A stretch of 49,107 nucleotides of DNA from JANRKF01 sp033763575 (GTDB lineage: Bacteria; Pseudomonadota; Alphaproteobacteria; Rickettsiales; SXRF01), in contig JANRKF010000022.1 of assembly GCA_033763575.1 (NCBI GenBank), positions 1 to 49,107 of the forward strand. The letters run 5' to 3'. Within the stretch, counting starts at the first letter, position 1. Each line of letters begins with the position of its first letter. Positions 8,130 through 19,113 of the stretch are shown in pieces. The position numbers and the translations under genes are program-made. The notes below the pieces were generated by a model. That model searched no databases, was not told the origin of the DNA, and was given only the letters and a program-made list of their open reading frames with translations.

Positions 8130-9055
8130 AATTTCTCCATGACGCGGAGCGTGGCCGAACGCGAACGCGGATTCTCCGCAATTTCTTCCGACGAGGGTGT
8201 GAGCTTCTCCGGTTTGGGCAGGAAAAAAGAGGGAGCAGCAACGTCGGCCTCGCCTTGTAGCGAGTGACGCGACTGCTCCCCAAACCTACCGCAACGGGAG
8301 TGGTAGAACCGTTTAACGAGGCGATCTTCCAGCGAATGGAAGGTGACGACCACCATCCTCGCGCCGGGCGCCAGAAGCTCTTCGGCTTCGGCAAGGCCTC
8401 GTTCTATTGCTTCAAATTCCTGATTCACATGGATGCGGAGCGCCTGGAAGCTCCGCGTGGCCAGGTCGGATTTGGAATATTTGTTGCCGAGCGCGTTGCG
8501 GATGATATCCGCCAGTTGCAGGGTGCGGGTGATCGGCAGTGTGTTGCGCGCCGCGACAATCGCTTTGGCAATGCGCCGGGCTTGTTTTTCTTCACCGTAA
8601 TAAAAAAGAATATCCGCAAGCTCCGCTTCGCTCGCATAGTTCACGATGTCGGCGGCGTTTTCGCCCGCATCACCCATGCGCATATCGAGCGGGCCGTCTT
8701 TCCTGAAAGAGAACCCACGCTCGGCATCGTCGATCTGCATCGAGGACACGCCGAGATCGAGCACCACCCCATCCACCTTCTGCACGCCCTGCGCGGCGAG
8801 GAAGGTGCACATGTTGGAAAAATTACCGAGGATCCACACAAAGCGGTCAAAGAATTCCGCCTCGATTTTTTCGGCGAAACGCTTGGTGTTCGGATCGCGG
8901 TCAAGCGCGTAGACGCGGCAGTTGGCAGCGCGCAGTATCGCCTTGGAATAACCGCCCGCGCCGAAGGTGCCGTCGACATAGACGCCGTTATCCTTCGGCT
9001 TCAATGTCTCTACCATTTCCTTGACCAGTACGGGTTTGTGGGGGGCATCACTCAT
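8126..9055 (-). CDS. rsmH: 16S rRNA (cytosine-1402-N4)-methyltransferase
   Basis: About 309 residues from the ATG at 9055 (HKPVLVKEMVETLKP follows). An ATG at 9067 directly after GGAGAG is an equally possible start. The family methylates C1402 of 16S rRNA in the decoding site using S-adenosylmethionine. The SAM motif VDGTFGAGGYS, VVLDLGVSSMQID and RGFSFRKDGPLDMRM are all present, as are the C-terminal VVTFHSLEDRLVKRF and RSRSATLRV motifs. It follows mraZ in the division cluster and overlaps ftsL by four bases. Confidence 0.95.
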   Translation of the reverse strand: MSDAPHKPVLVKEMVETLKPKDNGVYVDGTFGAGGYSKAILRAANCRVYALDRDPNTKRFAEKIEAEFFDRFVWILGNFSNMCTFLAAQGVQKVDGVVLDLGVSSMQIDDAERGFSFRKDGPLDMRMGDAGENAADIVNYASEAELADILFYYGEEKQARRIAKAIVAARNTLPITRTLQLADIIRNALGNKYSKSDLATRSFQALRIHVNQEFEAIERGLAEAEELLAPGARMVVVTFHSLEDRLVKRFYHSRCGRFGEQSRHSLQGEADVAAPSFFLPKPEKLTPSSEEIAENPRSRSATLRVMEKL

Positions 9056-9131
9056 GTAATAATCCATCTCTCCGAGCGGCGTTTCAGGAAAAAATAAAAA
9101 CGGCGATAGCTGACACGGTGGGTGATAATCA

Positions 9132-9587
9132 TCATGGCTGGCCTCCCTTGGTGAATAAGCTGTTGCGTTTCGCCCGCGCAAGCTCGCGTGCCTGCGCCAT
9201 GTAGGATTCAAAAGCCTTCGGCTCCCATATTTCAAAAATTTCGCCCTTGCCGACAAACGTCGCGGTCTCGGAAAGATTCGCCAGCTTCATCAGGCTATCA
9301 GGCAGCACCACCCGCCCCTCGCCATCGAACGCCAGCTGCACCGAATCACCGAAAACGCTCGCCGAAAACGCGTCGCGCTCGGCGGAGTACGGGTCGAGCG
9401 CATCAATCCGCTCGTTCATTTTTTCGATGCGGCTCATGCCGCAGGCCTCAATGCATGTATGCATGATCGAACCGTAGGCGATGATGCCGGGAAATTGCTG
9501 CGAGGAGATGGCGGCGCGGTAGGTGGCAGGCACCGACACCCGGTTTTTCTTGTCGATTCGATTATGAAACGTCGAAAGAAATAACAT
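9132..9587 (-). CDS. mraZ: Division/cell wall cluster regulator MraZ
   Basis: 151 residues with two tandem AbrB-like halves. The first carries the hallmark DKKNRVSVPA and the second DGEGRVVLPDSL. MraZ is a DNA-binding regulator that in several bacteria acts on its own promoter at the head of the dcw cluster. It lies first in the minus-strand run. The 226 bases upstream (9588-9813) must hold the cluster promoter; G-rich TGGG-like words occur there without regular spacing. Confidence 0.94.
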   Translation of the reverse strand: MLFLSTFHNRIDKKNRVSVPATYRAAISSQQFPGIIAYGSIMHTCIEACGMSRIEKMNERIDALDPYSAERDAFSASVFGDSVQLAFDGEGRVVLPDSLMKLANLSETATFVGKGEIFEIWEPKAFESYMAQARELARAKRNSLFTKGGQP

Positions 9588-9813
9588 GTAATCCCCACCC
9601 TGCGCCCTTTTTACCCCATCTTGCCACTTGATGACCCACTACATGGCATTGGATGGGTTTTTATGGGCTATAATGGGAAACTACCCCTACCCCTTGGGCG
9701 AGTCAAGGAGAAATCGGTGGACGCAAAAAAGCGCACTGCCCTTAGGGTTATCCATTGGCATTTTATATAATATATTGATTATAAACGGAATATTTAAATC
9801 TGACGGCTTGGGA

Positions 9814-12015
<2,202 letters not shown>

Positions 12016-12075
12016 GCGATGGTGTTAGCACGGGTCGCGGGATTTACAATTATTTTATGCAGGCCGGAAAAAGCG

Positions 12076-12546
12076 CTAAGCGATCTCGAACGAAGCTTCC
12101 ACCTCCACCGCCACGCCGAAAGGCAACTGCGCCACGCCCACCGCAGCGCGGGAATGGCTGCCGATCTCTTTGCCGAAAATCTCCACCATCATGTCGGACA
12201 CGCCGTTGGCGACCTTCGGCTGGTCGGTGAAATCTTCGGTGGAATTCACGAATACGCCAAGGCGCACGCAGCGCTTCACCCGGCCCAAATCGCCACCGCA
12301 GGCCGCTTTCAGGTGCGAAAGGATGTTGATGCCACAAAGCTTCGCCGTGCCCTGCGCCTGCTCGATGCTGATATCCTTGCCGACCTTGCCGATATCCTGC
12401 GGCTTGCCGTCTTTCATCGGCAACTGGCCGGAAATCGACACCATATTGCCCGAAACCGCGTATGGAACATAGTTCGCCGCAGGAAGTACGGACGCCGGGA
12501 GCGTGATTCCGAGAGAAGAAAGCTTTGCATCAATGGCGTTCGTCAT
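12076..12546 (-). CDS. RidA family protein (YjgF/YER057c/UK114)
   Basis: 156 residues with the RidA-superfamily fold: VSISGQLPM near residue 38, then VKRCVRLGVFVNS, and the C-terminal HSRAAVGVAQLPFGVAVEVEA. The family includes deaminases that clear reactive enamine/imine intermediates. The usual Arg in the active site matches SRAAVG, but the subgroup (the longer 150-residue type) has no fixed function. It lies behind purL on the same strand with a 60-base gap. The molecular role is by family only. Confidence 0.85.
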   Translation of the reverse strand: MTNAIDAKLSSLGITLPASVLPAANYVPYAVSGNMVSISGQLPMKDGKPQDIGKVGKDISIEQAQGTAKLCGINILSHLKAACGGDLGRVKRCVRLGVFVNSTEDFTDQPKVANGVSDMMVEIFGKEIGSHSRAAVGVAQLPFGVAVEVEASFEIA

Positions 12547-12723
12547 GATATTTTCCTTTTATTGGGAGGGGGTGAAGTAAGGTGTCCGTCTATCAAGGAT
12601 ACTTAAAAAAGGCAAGCCCGCCACCTGATAAAATATAACACACTGTTTTATAATAATAATTATTTTATTAAAATAATGAAATCTGTCAAAAAATTGTCAC
12701 AATCTTATGATAGTATAAACCTG

Positions 12724-13125
12724 ATGGAATATAGAATAACATCACAACCTTATAATCACATGACCGTCGAAGCCATGGCCAACAGCATCACGCCCAAGCA
12801 AACGTCCCAGAAACAGGCATTCCTGACCATATGGACCGCCGTATTGCTGCTCATGTTCATCCAGAGCGCCTATGCCGCCACCAACACCCCGATGGGCGAC
12901 GTGCTGTGCGAGATCGTCTACATGGTCTATGGCAACCTGGGAAGGGGCCTCGCCACCCTCGCCGTGGTGATTATCGGCGTCGGCGCCACGCTCGGAAAAA
13001 CCTCGTGGGGCCTCGCGATGACCGTGGCCATCGGGATTTCGGTGGTGTTCAATGCGGAATACGTTGTGACCAAGCTGATGAACAGCGGCTCCGGCACAAT
13101 CGTATGCGACTATGTGGTGCCGTAA
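12724..13125 (+). CDS. virB2: VirB2-like type IV secretion pilin, copy 1
   Basis: 133 residues from ATG 12724; ATGs at 12760 and 12775 are also possible, and no clear Shine-Dalgarno decides. A signal-like segment (FLTIWTAVLLLMFIQSAYA) is followed by a mature region with two hydrophobic helices around GRGLATLAVVIIGVGA and GLAMTVAIGISVVF. This is the VirB2/TrbC pilin layout. Two cysteines (VLCEIV and IVCDY) could pair. First gene of the type IV secretion operon; about 180 AT-rich bases upstream separate it from ridA. A near-identical copy follows. Confidence 0.85.
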   Translation: MEYRITSQPYNHMTVEAMANSITPKQTSQKQAFLTIWTAVLLLMFIQSAYAATNTPMGDVLCEIVYMVYGNLGRGLATLAVVIIGVGATLGKTSWGLAMTVAIGISVVFNAEYVVTKLMNSGSGTIVCDYVVP

Positions 13126-13511
13126 TGCAACCGTCCGTAATAGCGCACCCTGCTTATAATCACATGGCCGTCGAAACCATGGCCAACAGCATCGCGCCGA
13201 AACAAACCTCGCAGAAACAGGCGTTCCTGACCATCTGGACCGCCGTGTTGCTGTTCATGTTCATCCAAAACGCTTACGCCACCGGCACCCCGATGGGCGA
13301 CGTGCTGTGCGAAATCGTTTACATGGTCTATGGCAACCTTGGCCGCGGCCTCGCCACCCTCGCCGTGGTGATTATCGGCGTCGGCGCCACGCTCGGAAAA
13401 ACCTCGTGGGGACTGGCGATGACCGTGGCGATCGGAATTTCGGTGATTTTTAATGCCGGCTACATCGTAGAGCTGATAATGATCAATGCCGGCGGCTATT
13501 CGGGTTGCTAA
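12751..13511. repeat. Tandem duplication of the virB2 unit, period 404 bp
   Basis: The block beginning TATAATCACATG (12751 and 13155) and running through the pilin gene is repeated with few differences, mostly silent. The similarity breaks near the C-terminus (VTKLMNSGSG versus VELIMINAGG). Both copies keep an open frame. Confidence 0.8.
13125..13511 (+). CDS. virB2: VirB2-like type IV secretion pilin, copy 2
   Basis: 128 residues from the ATG at 13125, which overlaps the stop of copy 1 (TAATG); an ATG at 13164 corresponds to one of the starts of copy 1. The central 90 residues are nearly identical to copy 1, including the signal segment, the VLCEIVYMVYGNLGRG motif and both helices. The tail differs and ends GGYSGC. 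Two pilin paralogs could give a mixed filament or allow antigenic change; this is inference. virB4 follows after 78 bases. Confidence 0.85.
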   Translation: MQPSVIAHPAYNHMAVETMANSIAPKQTSQKQAFLTIWTAVLLFMFIQNAYATGTPMGDVLCEIVYMVYGNLGRGLATLAVVIIGVGATLGKTSWGLAMTVAIGISVIFNAGYIVELIMINAGGYSGC

Positions 13512-13589
13512 GCGCCGACTACGCAGTAAGGTTTATTTAATCTGTAGCGGCTAAAACTTCAGCGAAAGCGACTTTGGAAATGACAGGCT

Positions 13590-16001
13590 ATGCTGAACCT
13601 ACTCAACAAACGACAAGACAACGCCGCGGTGAATCCAACTCCCGCTAAGACCGGCGCGACCAATGCTCGCGAGTTCCTTCCCGCCTTCATTCATTATAAT
13701 GCCCACACCCTGCTGACCCGCGACGGCGGCGTGATGCAGACCATCCGCATCGGCGCCAATAAGGACGGGCTGGATTATGAGGCGCACGATAAACATGGTG
13801 GCAATCTGCGCGACTCCATCCGCAAGGCGCTGGCCACTCATATTCCCGGCGACCAGGTGGCCATCTGGATCCACACACTGCGCAAGCGCCGCGGCGTCAC
13901 CTTCCATGCCCATTACGACAATGCCTTCGCCGCGCATGTCGATGCCAAATGGAAAGCGCAAAACGGCTGGGCGCACCAATATTATAACGAGGTCTACATC
14001 ACGCTGGTCTATGACGGGCAGACCGCCCGCATGGCCGATAACGCCGTATTGAAAGAAGGCGTGACCCTCAAGAAAAACCGCATGATGCGTAATATCTATA
14101 TCGAGTCGGCGGCCAACGAAATGGACCTGATGATGAACAGCATCATCGACGACCTCAGCAACAATTACCAGGTGCACCGGCTGGGCGTGGTCGAGCGGAT
14201 GGCCGAAGCGGAAGCGCATTTCCCCACCGCGCCGATTTTTTATTCCGAGCCGATGGAGTTCCTCTCTTATCTGCTCAACCTGCGCGAGGAGCAGGTGCCG
14301 CTGCCCGATGCCGATATCGGCGACGCGCTGCAATCCTCCGCGCTTATCTTCGGGTTCAATGCGCTGGAAACCAAAAACGACGCGGGCGTCAAACGCTTCG
14401 GCGCCCTGCTCTCGCTCAAGCAATACCGCGAAGTGCCGTCGCTCACGGTAGATATGCTGCTGCAGGCGCCGATGGAGCTGATTATCAGCCAGGCCTTCCA
14501 TTTTATTCCCGGCGATGTCGCGCTCAAGGAATACCGCACCCAGAAAGATTATTTCGATATGAGCGGCGACGTCTATTCCATGCAGGCGAGCGGCCTTGAG
14601 GAAATGCTCCGCGCCAACCGCCGCGCCCCCACCGATTTCGGCTCGCAGCAAACCAGCATCATGGTGGTGGTCGACGAGCTGAAGAAAATCGAAAGCGACA
14701 TCGGCCAGCTGCAAAAAGCCTTCAGCAGCATCGGCCTCGTCTGCGTGCATGAAGACATAAGGCAGGAAGAAATCTTCTGGAGCACCTTCCCGGGGAATTT
14801 CGTATTCCTGCGCCGCAAAACCTCCATCCCCACCTCGCGCATCGGCGGCTTCGCGAAGTTGAACCGCTTCCCCAGCGGCCGCAGCACAGATAATTTCTGG
14901 CCGGAGCCGATCGCGCTCCTGCCGACGCTGGTCAACTCGCCTTACTTTTTTAATTTCCATGTGCAGGATAACGGCCATACGCTGTGGCTCGATTTCAATT
15001 CATTCAACGACGGCATGTCCAACCAGGCGCTGTCGTTCCTGCTCACCGAAAGCCAGAAGCTCGCCCCCCGCGTCATCTATTTCGACCATCACAGCGCGGC
15101 GGAATTATGGTTTGGGAAAATGGGCGCACGCTACCATCACCTGCACGCCAAAACCGGCAGCAGTGATTTCGCGCTCAACCCGTTCGCGCTGCCCGCCGAC
15201 GCCCGCAATATTTCCTTCCTCACCGCATGGTGCAGCCACCTGATCGACGCTTCGGCGGACGAGCGCGATGCCATTAAATCGGCGCTCGGCACCCTCTATG
15301 CGTCCGGCGGAACGCGCCACCTGCAAAGCTTCACCGAATTGCTGGCCACGCTATCGCCCGCCCTCGCCGCACGCTTTGCGCCATGGCTTGAAGACGGCGC
15401 TTACGGAGGATTATTCTCCGCCGCAGAGGATGCATTCCCCGATGACCGCGACTGGCTGGGCATCGACCTCACCGAAGCACTCGCCACGCCAAACAACGCG
15501 GTCGCCGCCTTCGCCTACCTGCTCCACCGCATCATCCTGTCGCTCGACGGCAGCCCGACCGTCATCGTGCTGCAGCATGCCTTCCCGATGCTGCAGCAAC
15601 CCTTTTTCGCCTCGCGGCTGGAAAGCCTGCTTGAGATGCTGAAAGAAAATAACGCGATGATGATTTTGTGCATGCGCTACGCCGAATCGCTGGCCGAAAG
15701 CCCGATCATCGAAACACTGCTCGCCCGCTGCGCCTCGAAAGTGCTGGTGCCGGACGACCTGAACCTGAACTATGCCGCGATGTTCCCGGCGCTGATCTCG
15801 GAAAACGAGCAGGACCTTCTCTGCTCGATGCAGCGCACGCAGGGCGATATTATGGTGAAACAGGGCCATGAAACCGTCGCGCTGCGCATCAATCTCGACA
15901 ACATGCCCGACGTGTCGGCGATCTTTGGCAATGACGTCAAAACGCTTTTATCCGCAGGCGGGCCGTTTGCAGCCATGCCTGGAAAGGCGCCCCATGGCTA
16001 G
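13590..16001 (+). CDS. virB4: VirB4 homolog with destroyed ATPase motifs
   Basis: 803 residues aligned by eye along the whole CagE/TrbE/VirB4 family: an N-terminal domain, then SPYFFNFH and GHTL directly before the ATPase core. Where the family has the Walker A GPTGSGKT, this protein reads LDFNSFNDGMSNQ (residues about 467-479). Where Walker B should end in DE, it reads VIVLQH (Gln662, His663). The motif III TQ is also missing (LCMRYAES). The frame is nonetheless intact and flanking motifs remain (VIYFDHHSAAELWF, FALNPFALP). VirB4 normally powers pilus assembly and substrate transfer at the inner membrane. This one cannot be expected to hydrolyse ATP and is probably structural. The stop overlaps virB6 by eight bases. 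Confidence 0.9.
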   Translation: MLNLLNKRQDNAAVNPTPAKTGATNAREFLPAFIHYNAHTLLTRDGGVMQTIRIGANKDGLDYEAHDKHGGNLRDSIRKALATHIPGDQVAIWIHTLRKRRGVTFHAHYDNAFAAHVDAKWKAQNGWAHQYYNEVYITLVYDGQTARMADNAVLKEGVTLKKNRMMRNIYIESAANEMDLMMNSIIDDLSNNYQVHRLGVVERMAEAEAHFPTAPIFYSEPMEFLSYLLNLREEQVPLPDADIGDALQSSALIFGFNALETKNDAGVKRFGALLSLKQYREVPSLTVDMLLQAPMELIISQAFHFIPGDVALKEYRTQKDYFDMSGDVYSMQASGLEEMLRANRRAPTDFGSQQTSIMVVVDELKKIESDIGQLQKAFSSIGLVCVHEDIRQEEIFWSTFPGNFVFLRRKTSIPTSRIGGFAKLNRFPSGRSTDNFWPEPIALLPTLVNSPYFFNFHVQDNGHTLWLDFNSFNDGMSNQALSFLLTESQKLAPRVIYFDHHSAAELWFGKMGARYHHLHAKTGSSDFALNPFALPADARNISFLTAWCSHLIDASADERDAIKSALGTLYASGGTRHLQSFTELLATLSPALAARFAPWLEDGAYGGLFSAAEDAFPDDRDWLGIDLTEALATPNNAVAAFAYLLHRIILSLDGSPTVIVLQHAFPMLQQPFFASRLESLLEMLKENNAMMILCMRYAESLAESPIIETLLARCASKVLVPDDLNLNYAAMFPALISENEQDLLCSMQRTQGDIMVKQGHETVALRINLDNMPDVSAIFGNDVKTLLSAGGPFAAMPGKAPHG

Positions 16002-17562
16002 CAGGTGGCGCACGCATGTCCTTGTCATCGTGACCATGGCCGCGCTGCTCCTGCCTGAATATGCCTATGCCTACTCTCCCTTAAGCTGCACCAACGGGCA
16101 GCCCGACTCCGGCACCAGCCTCTATGACGCCGGGCCGAGCGGCGCCTGCCAGTTCGTCGGCATCCGCTATATTTTCAGCACCGTCATCTGCCAGTTCGTG
16201 ACCATGATAAACGTCATCATGGGTAAATTATATTGCTCGATCCAGGCGGCGGTCACGCCGGTTATCATCGCGCTAATGACTTTGTATGTCGCCGTATTCG
16301 GCGTGCAGATACTGATGGGCACCGCGCAGCTCAACGGCAGCGAAGTCATCACCCGCATGATCAAAATGTCGCTGATCCTGTGGCTCGCCACCGACTCGAC
16401 CTTCGGCGTCTCCGCCGGTATTTCCTACATGTTCAATTTTTTCATCAGCTTCATCAGCGAATCCACGCGCTGGGTGGTGAGTATCCTCGCCCAGGGCGTC
16501 GGCCTGAATTTTTACACCAATTACGGCTATAACGCCGGCGTCACCTCCACCTTCAAATATATCGACGACTGGGTCTTCAACGCACTGACCGGCACCGTGT
16601 CCCCCGCCAACGCCAAGGTCATCGGGTTCTTCGTCACCATGGGCTTCGCCATGCCAAGCATCGCCATGCTGGGTTTATACTGGTGGGTGAGCATGGCCAA
16701 AATGCTGGTGAGCACCCTGCTCTCTTTCCTGATGGCGATTATCTCCGTTGCCTTCCTTTTAGGACTCAGCCCCATTTTCCTCGGCTTCATGCTGTTCCAG
16801 ATCACCTTCAATTACTTCGACCAGTGGGTGCGCTTCATGGTGTCGTTCTGCCTGCAGGTGATGATTTCTTTTGCGATCCTCACTTTGTGGCTCTTCAGCC
16901 TGACGCTGTTCACCCCGTTCTTCAACGAGCTATCCACCGTCATTTTCCGCTACGAAAAAATGATACGCCCCGCCGCCGCCGTGTATCAACCAGTCAGTAG
17001 CTGGGGCCTGTGCCCAATGGTGGTCGCGGCCAACCCCATACCGCGGATCAGGTGCGAAAACCCCAACTTCAACCCGGTCGGCCCGAGCGTATGCGGCCCG
17101 AGCAACATCATACGGCCATGCTATGACGACCAGGACAACGTGATCGACCCTACCGTCTCCACCGGCACCACCGGCGCCAACGCAGATTACCGGAACATCG
17201 TCCCGCCGTCGCGGGTGCCGGAATTGAGCGGCTTCCTCTATTATATTTTCTACCACATGATCTCGCTCATCATCGTCTGTTACGGCTTTGCCAGCCTGCA
17301 GAAAAATTCGAGGAGCATCGCCACCCAGCTCGCGGGCCCATCCTTCGTGCCTATCCTGAACGCCTCGGGCGTCAGTAATATCGGCCACTGGCGAGGCCAT
17401 GGCGGCGGAGGTGGTGGCGGCGGGTTGATTGGCGGCCTTCAGGGGGCACAGGCGGAAGCCAACCAGTTCATGTCACGCGCCGGCTTCGACCATAAAACGG
17501 CAACTAAAAATACGCCATACCAGCAGATCATCAACGACATCAGCAAAATGCTCGGCCGTTAG
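15994..17562 (+). CDS. virB6: VirB6/TrbL-like inner-membrane channel component
   Basis: 522 residues from the ATG at 15994, which overlaps the virB4 stop and has GGAAAGG upstream; the longer frame from 15868 lies within virB4. A signal-like N-terminus (LVIVTMAALLLPEYAYA) is followed by at least six hydrophobic segments between about residues 70 and 310. Next comes a Cys/Pro-rich loop with four to five cysteines, a further membrane segment (YHMISLIIVCYGFASL), and a Gly-rich tail. This is VirB6 layout, the polytopic protein of the translocation channel. Family identity rests on topology and on its place between virB4 and virB8. Confidence 0.85.
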   Translation: MASRWRTHVLVIVTMAALLLPEYAYAYSPLSCTNGQPDSGTSLYDAGPSGACQFVGIRYIFSTVICQFVTMINVIMGKLYCSIQAAVTPVIIALMTLYVAVFGVQILMGTAQLNGSEVITRMIKMSLILWLATDSTFGVSAGISYMFNFFISFISESTRWVVSILAQGVGLNFYTNYGYNAGVTSTFKYIDDWVFNALTGTVSPANAKVIGFFVTMGFAMPSIAMLGLYWWVSMAKMLVSTLLSFLMAIISVAFLLGLSPIFLGFMLFQITFNYFDQWVRFMVSFCLQVMISFAILTLWLFSLTLFTPFFNELSTVIFRYEKMIRPAAAVYQPVSSWGLCPMVVAANPIPRIRCENPNFNPVGPSVCGPSNIIRPCYDDQDNVIDPTVSTGTTGANADYRNIVPPSRVPELSGFLYYIFYHMISLIIVCYGFASLQKNSRSIATQLAGPSFVPILNASGVSNIGHWRGHGGGGGGGGLIGGLQGAQAEANQFMSRAGFDHKTATKNTPYQQIINDISKMLGR

Positions 17563-17671
17563 CACATATTCGCTGCGCAAGTATATATCCTGACTGCTTT
17601 CGCAGCCGCTTATTAACTTTTTGTTTATACCTATTGGATAGATTGCACGCTGGGACATACTGGAACAGGGC

Positions 17672-18340
17672 ATGGCAAAAATAAACAAAGACCTCAGTCA
17701 CAATAAAAATTGGTATAAGGACCGCTACCAGTACGTGCTGGTCCAGCGCAAGATCCTGGTCCTTATCACATCGCTGTCGCTCATCGCGTCGCTGGTCACC
17801 GTGGTGGTGATCGCCCGGCTGACGCCGCTTAAAACCGTCGAGCCGTTCGTGATCCAGGTCGACCAGAAAACCGGCATCACCCAGACCGTCGACCAGATGA
17901 CGGTCAAGGAAATCACCGCCAACGAAGCCGTGAATAACTTCTTCATCGTGCAATATATTCGCGCCCGCGAAAACTATAACAGCGCCGATCTCTCGCGTAA
18001 TTACAACATCGTGCGGCTGATGTCGGAAAGCAAAAAAGTCTATGGCGAATTCGTGCGCGGCGCCAACCCCAACAACCCGAAAAGCAACGCGGCCCGGCTC
18101 GGCACCTCCGGCGTGCGCACGGTGAAATTCAAATCGATCACCTACCTCACCCCAACGCAGATACAGGCGCGGGTGCTGGTCGAGGAGAAATCGGATAACA
18201 ACCTGGCGCAGCAGCACCTCATCATCCTGCTCAGCTTCTCCTATGTGAATATGGCGCTCACGCTTGAAGAGCGCTATGTCAACCCGCTGGGCTTCATTGT
18301 AACGGATTACCGTGTAGACGAGGATACATTACAAAAATGA
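17672..18340 (+). CDS. virB8: VirB8 type IV secretion assembly factor
   Basis: 222 residues: a cytoplasmic N-terminus (NKNWYKDRYQYVLVQR), one membrane helix at about 29-50 and a periplasmic NTF2-like domain. VirB8 nucleates the inner-membrane platform and contacts VirB9 and VirB10. The stretch FFIVQYIRARENYN and the end ERYVNPLGFIVTDYRVDE match the family closely. Its stop overlaps the virB9 start (ATGA), giving translational coupling. The 109 bases upstream hold an AT-rich stretch that could be an internal promoter. Confidence 0.93.
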   Translation: MAKINKDLSHNKNWYKDRYQYVLVQRKILVLITSLSLIASLVTVVVIARLTPLKTVEPFVIQVDQKTGITQTVDQMTVKEITANEAVNNFFIVQYIRARENYNSADLSRNYNIVRLMSESKKVYGEFVRGANPNNPKSNAARLGTSGVRTVKFKSITYLTPTQIQARVLVEEKSDNNLAQQHLIILLSFSYVNMALTLEERYVNPLGFIVTDYRVDEDTLQK

Positions 18341-19101
18341 AACATCGCATTCTCTGGATCGCCCCTTTCCTTCTCCTAAGCGCCGCGCCCGCCATGGCCG
18401 ACGGCATGCCCGAACTGCCGCTCGACGACCGCATCAAAATTTTCACCTACAGCCCCGCCGACGTCTACACCCTGCCCACCAAATACGGCTACCAGACCAG
18501 CGTCGTGTTCGCCCGCAACGAGGAAATCAAAACCGTGTCGGTGGGCGACCGCAGCCTGTGGCAGCTTATCCCCGCCGGCAACCGCATGTTCATCCGCCCG
18601 ATGGATGACGGGTTATCCACCAACATGACGGTCATCACCAATATCCGCGAATATAATTTCGACCTCAAATCGGTCGCGGAAGGACAGGCGAATAATTTAT
18701 ATGTGGTGCAGTTCCGCTATCCGGAGCGCAAAAGCAGCATGACCGATACGGTGGAATCCGCACCCGCGCCAGCGCCCGCCGCCACCGTCACCGATCATGT
18801 GGCCATCCCGCCGCTCGATACGCAGCGCACCAGCGATATCAACGAGAATTACAGCTATACCGGGCCGGATGAGCTGGCGCCGCTGCAGGTCTATGACGAC
18901 GGCAAGAAAACCTATGTGGTCTACAGCGCCATGCCCGCGCCCGCGCCCGTGCCGATGGTGACCAGCACCTCCGGCCAGACCGCCACGGCGCGGCATACGG
19001 TGTCGGGCAATAAAATCACCATCCATACGGTTGCCAGCGGTTTTGTCCTGCAAAGCCCGGCAGGACAGATCACCGTTTACAACGAACTTTTCCATCCATA
19101 G
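18337..19101 (+). CDS. virB9: VirB9 outer-membrane core protein
   Basis: 254 residues with a cleavable signal peptide ending near AMAD. The N-terminal domain carries the VirB9 signature (DDRIKIFTYSPADVYTLP, GDRSLWQLIPAGNRMFI), followed by a Pro/Ala linker and a C-terminal beta domain (TYVVYSAMP; ending TVYNELFHP). VirB9 with VirB10 and VirB7 forms the ring through the outer membrane. No virB7 lipoprotein gene was found beside it. Overlaps virB8; virB10 starts 12 bases later. Confidence 0.93.
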   Translation: MKHRILWIAPFLLLSAAPAMADGMPELPLDDRIKIFTYSPADVYTLPTKYGYQTSVVFARNEEIKTVSVGDRSLWQLIPAGNRMFIRPMDDGLSTNMTVITNIREYNFDLKSVAEGQANNLYVVQFRYPERKSSMTDTVESAPAPAPAATVTDHVAIPPLDTQRTSDINENYSYTGPDELAPLQVYDDGKKTYVVYSAMPAPAPVPMVTSTSGQTATARHTVSGNKITIHTVASGFVLQSPAGQITVYNELFHP

Positions 19102-19113
19102 GACCAGGGCCCG

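Noticed and set aside
9593..9638. MraZ-binding boxes (TGGG words) upstream of mraZ
   Set aside because: Four TGGG-like words are present on the minus strand but their spacing (21, 8 and 12 bases) lacks the regular period expected for MraZ operators.
12670..12724. A defined promoter for the vir operon
   Set aside because: The region is AT-rich with several weak -10-like words, but no -35/-10 pair at proper spacing stands out.
13599..14978. 459-codon minus-strand ORF opposite virB4
   Set aside because: It is antisense to a full-length virB4 match and is of shadow composition.
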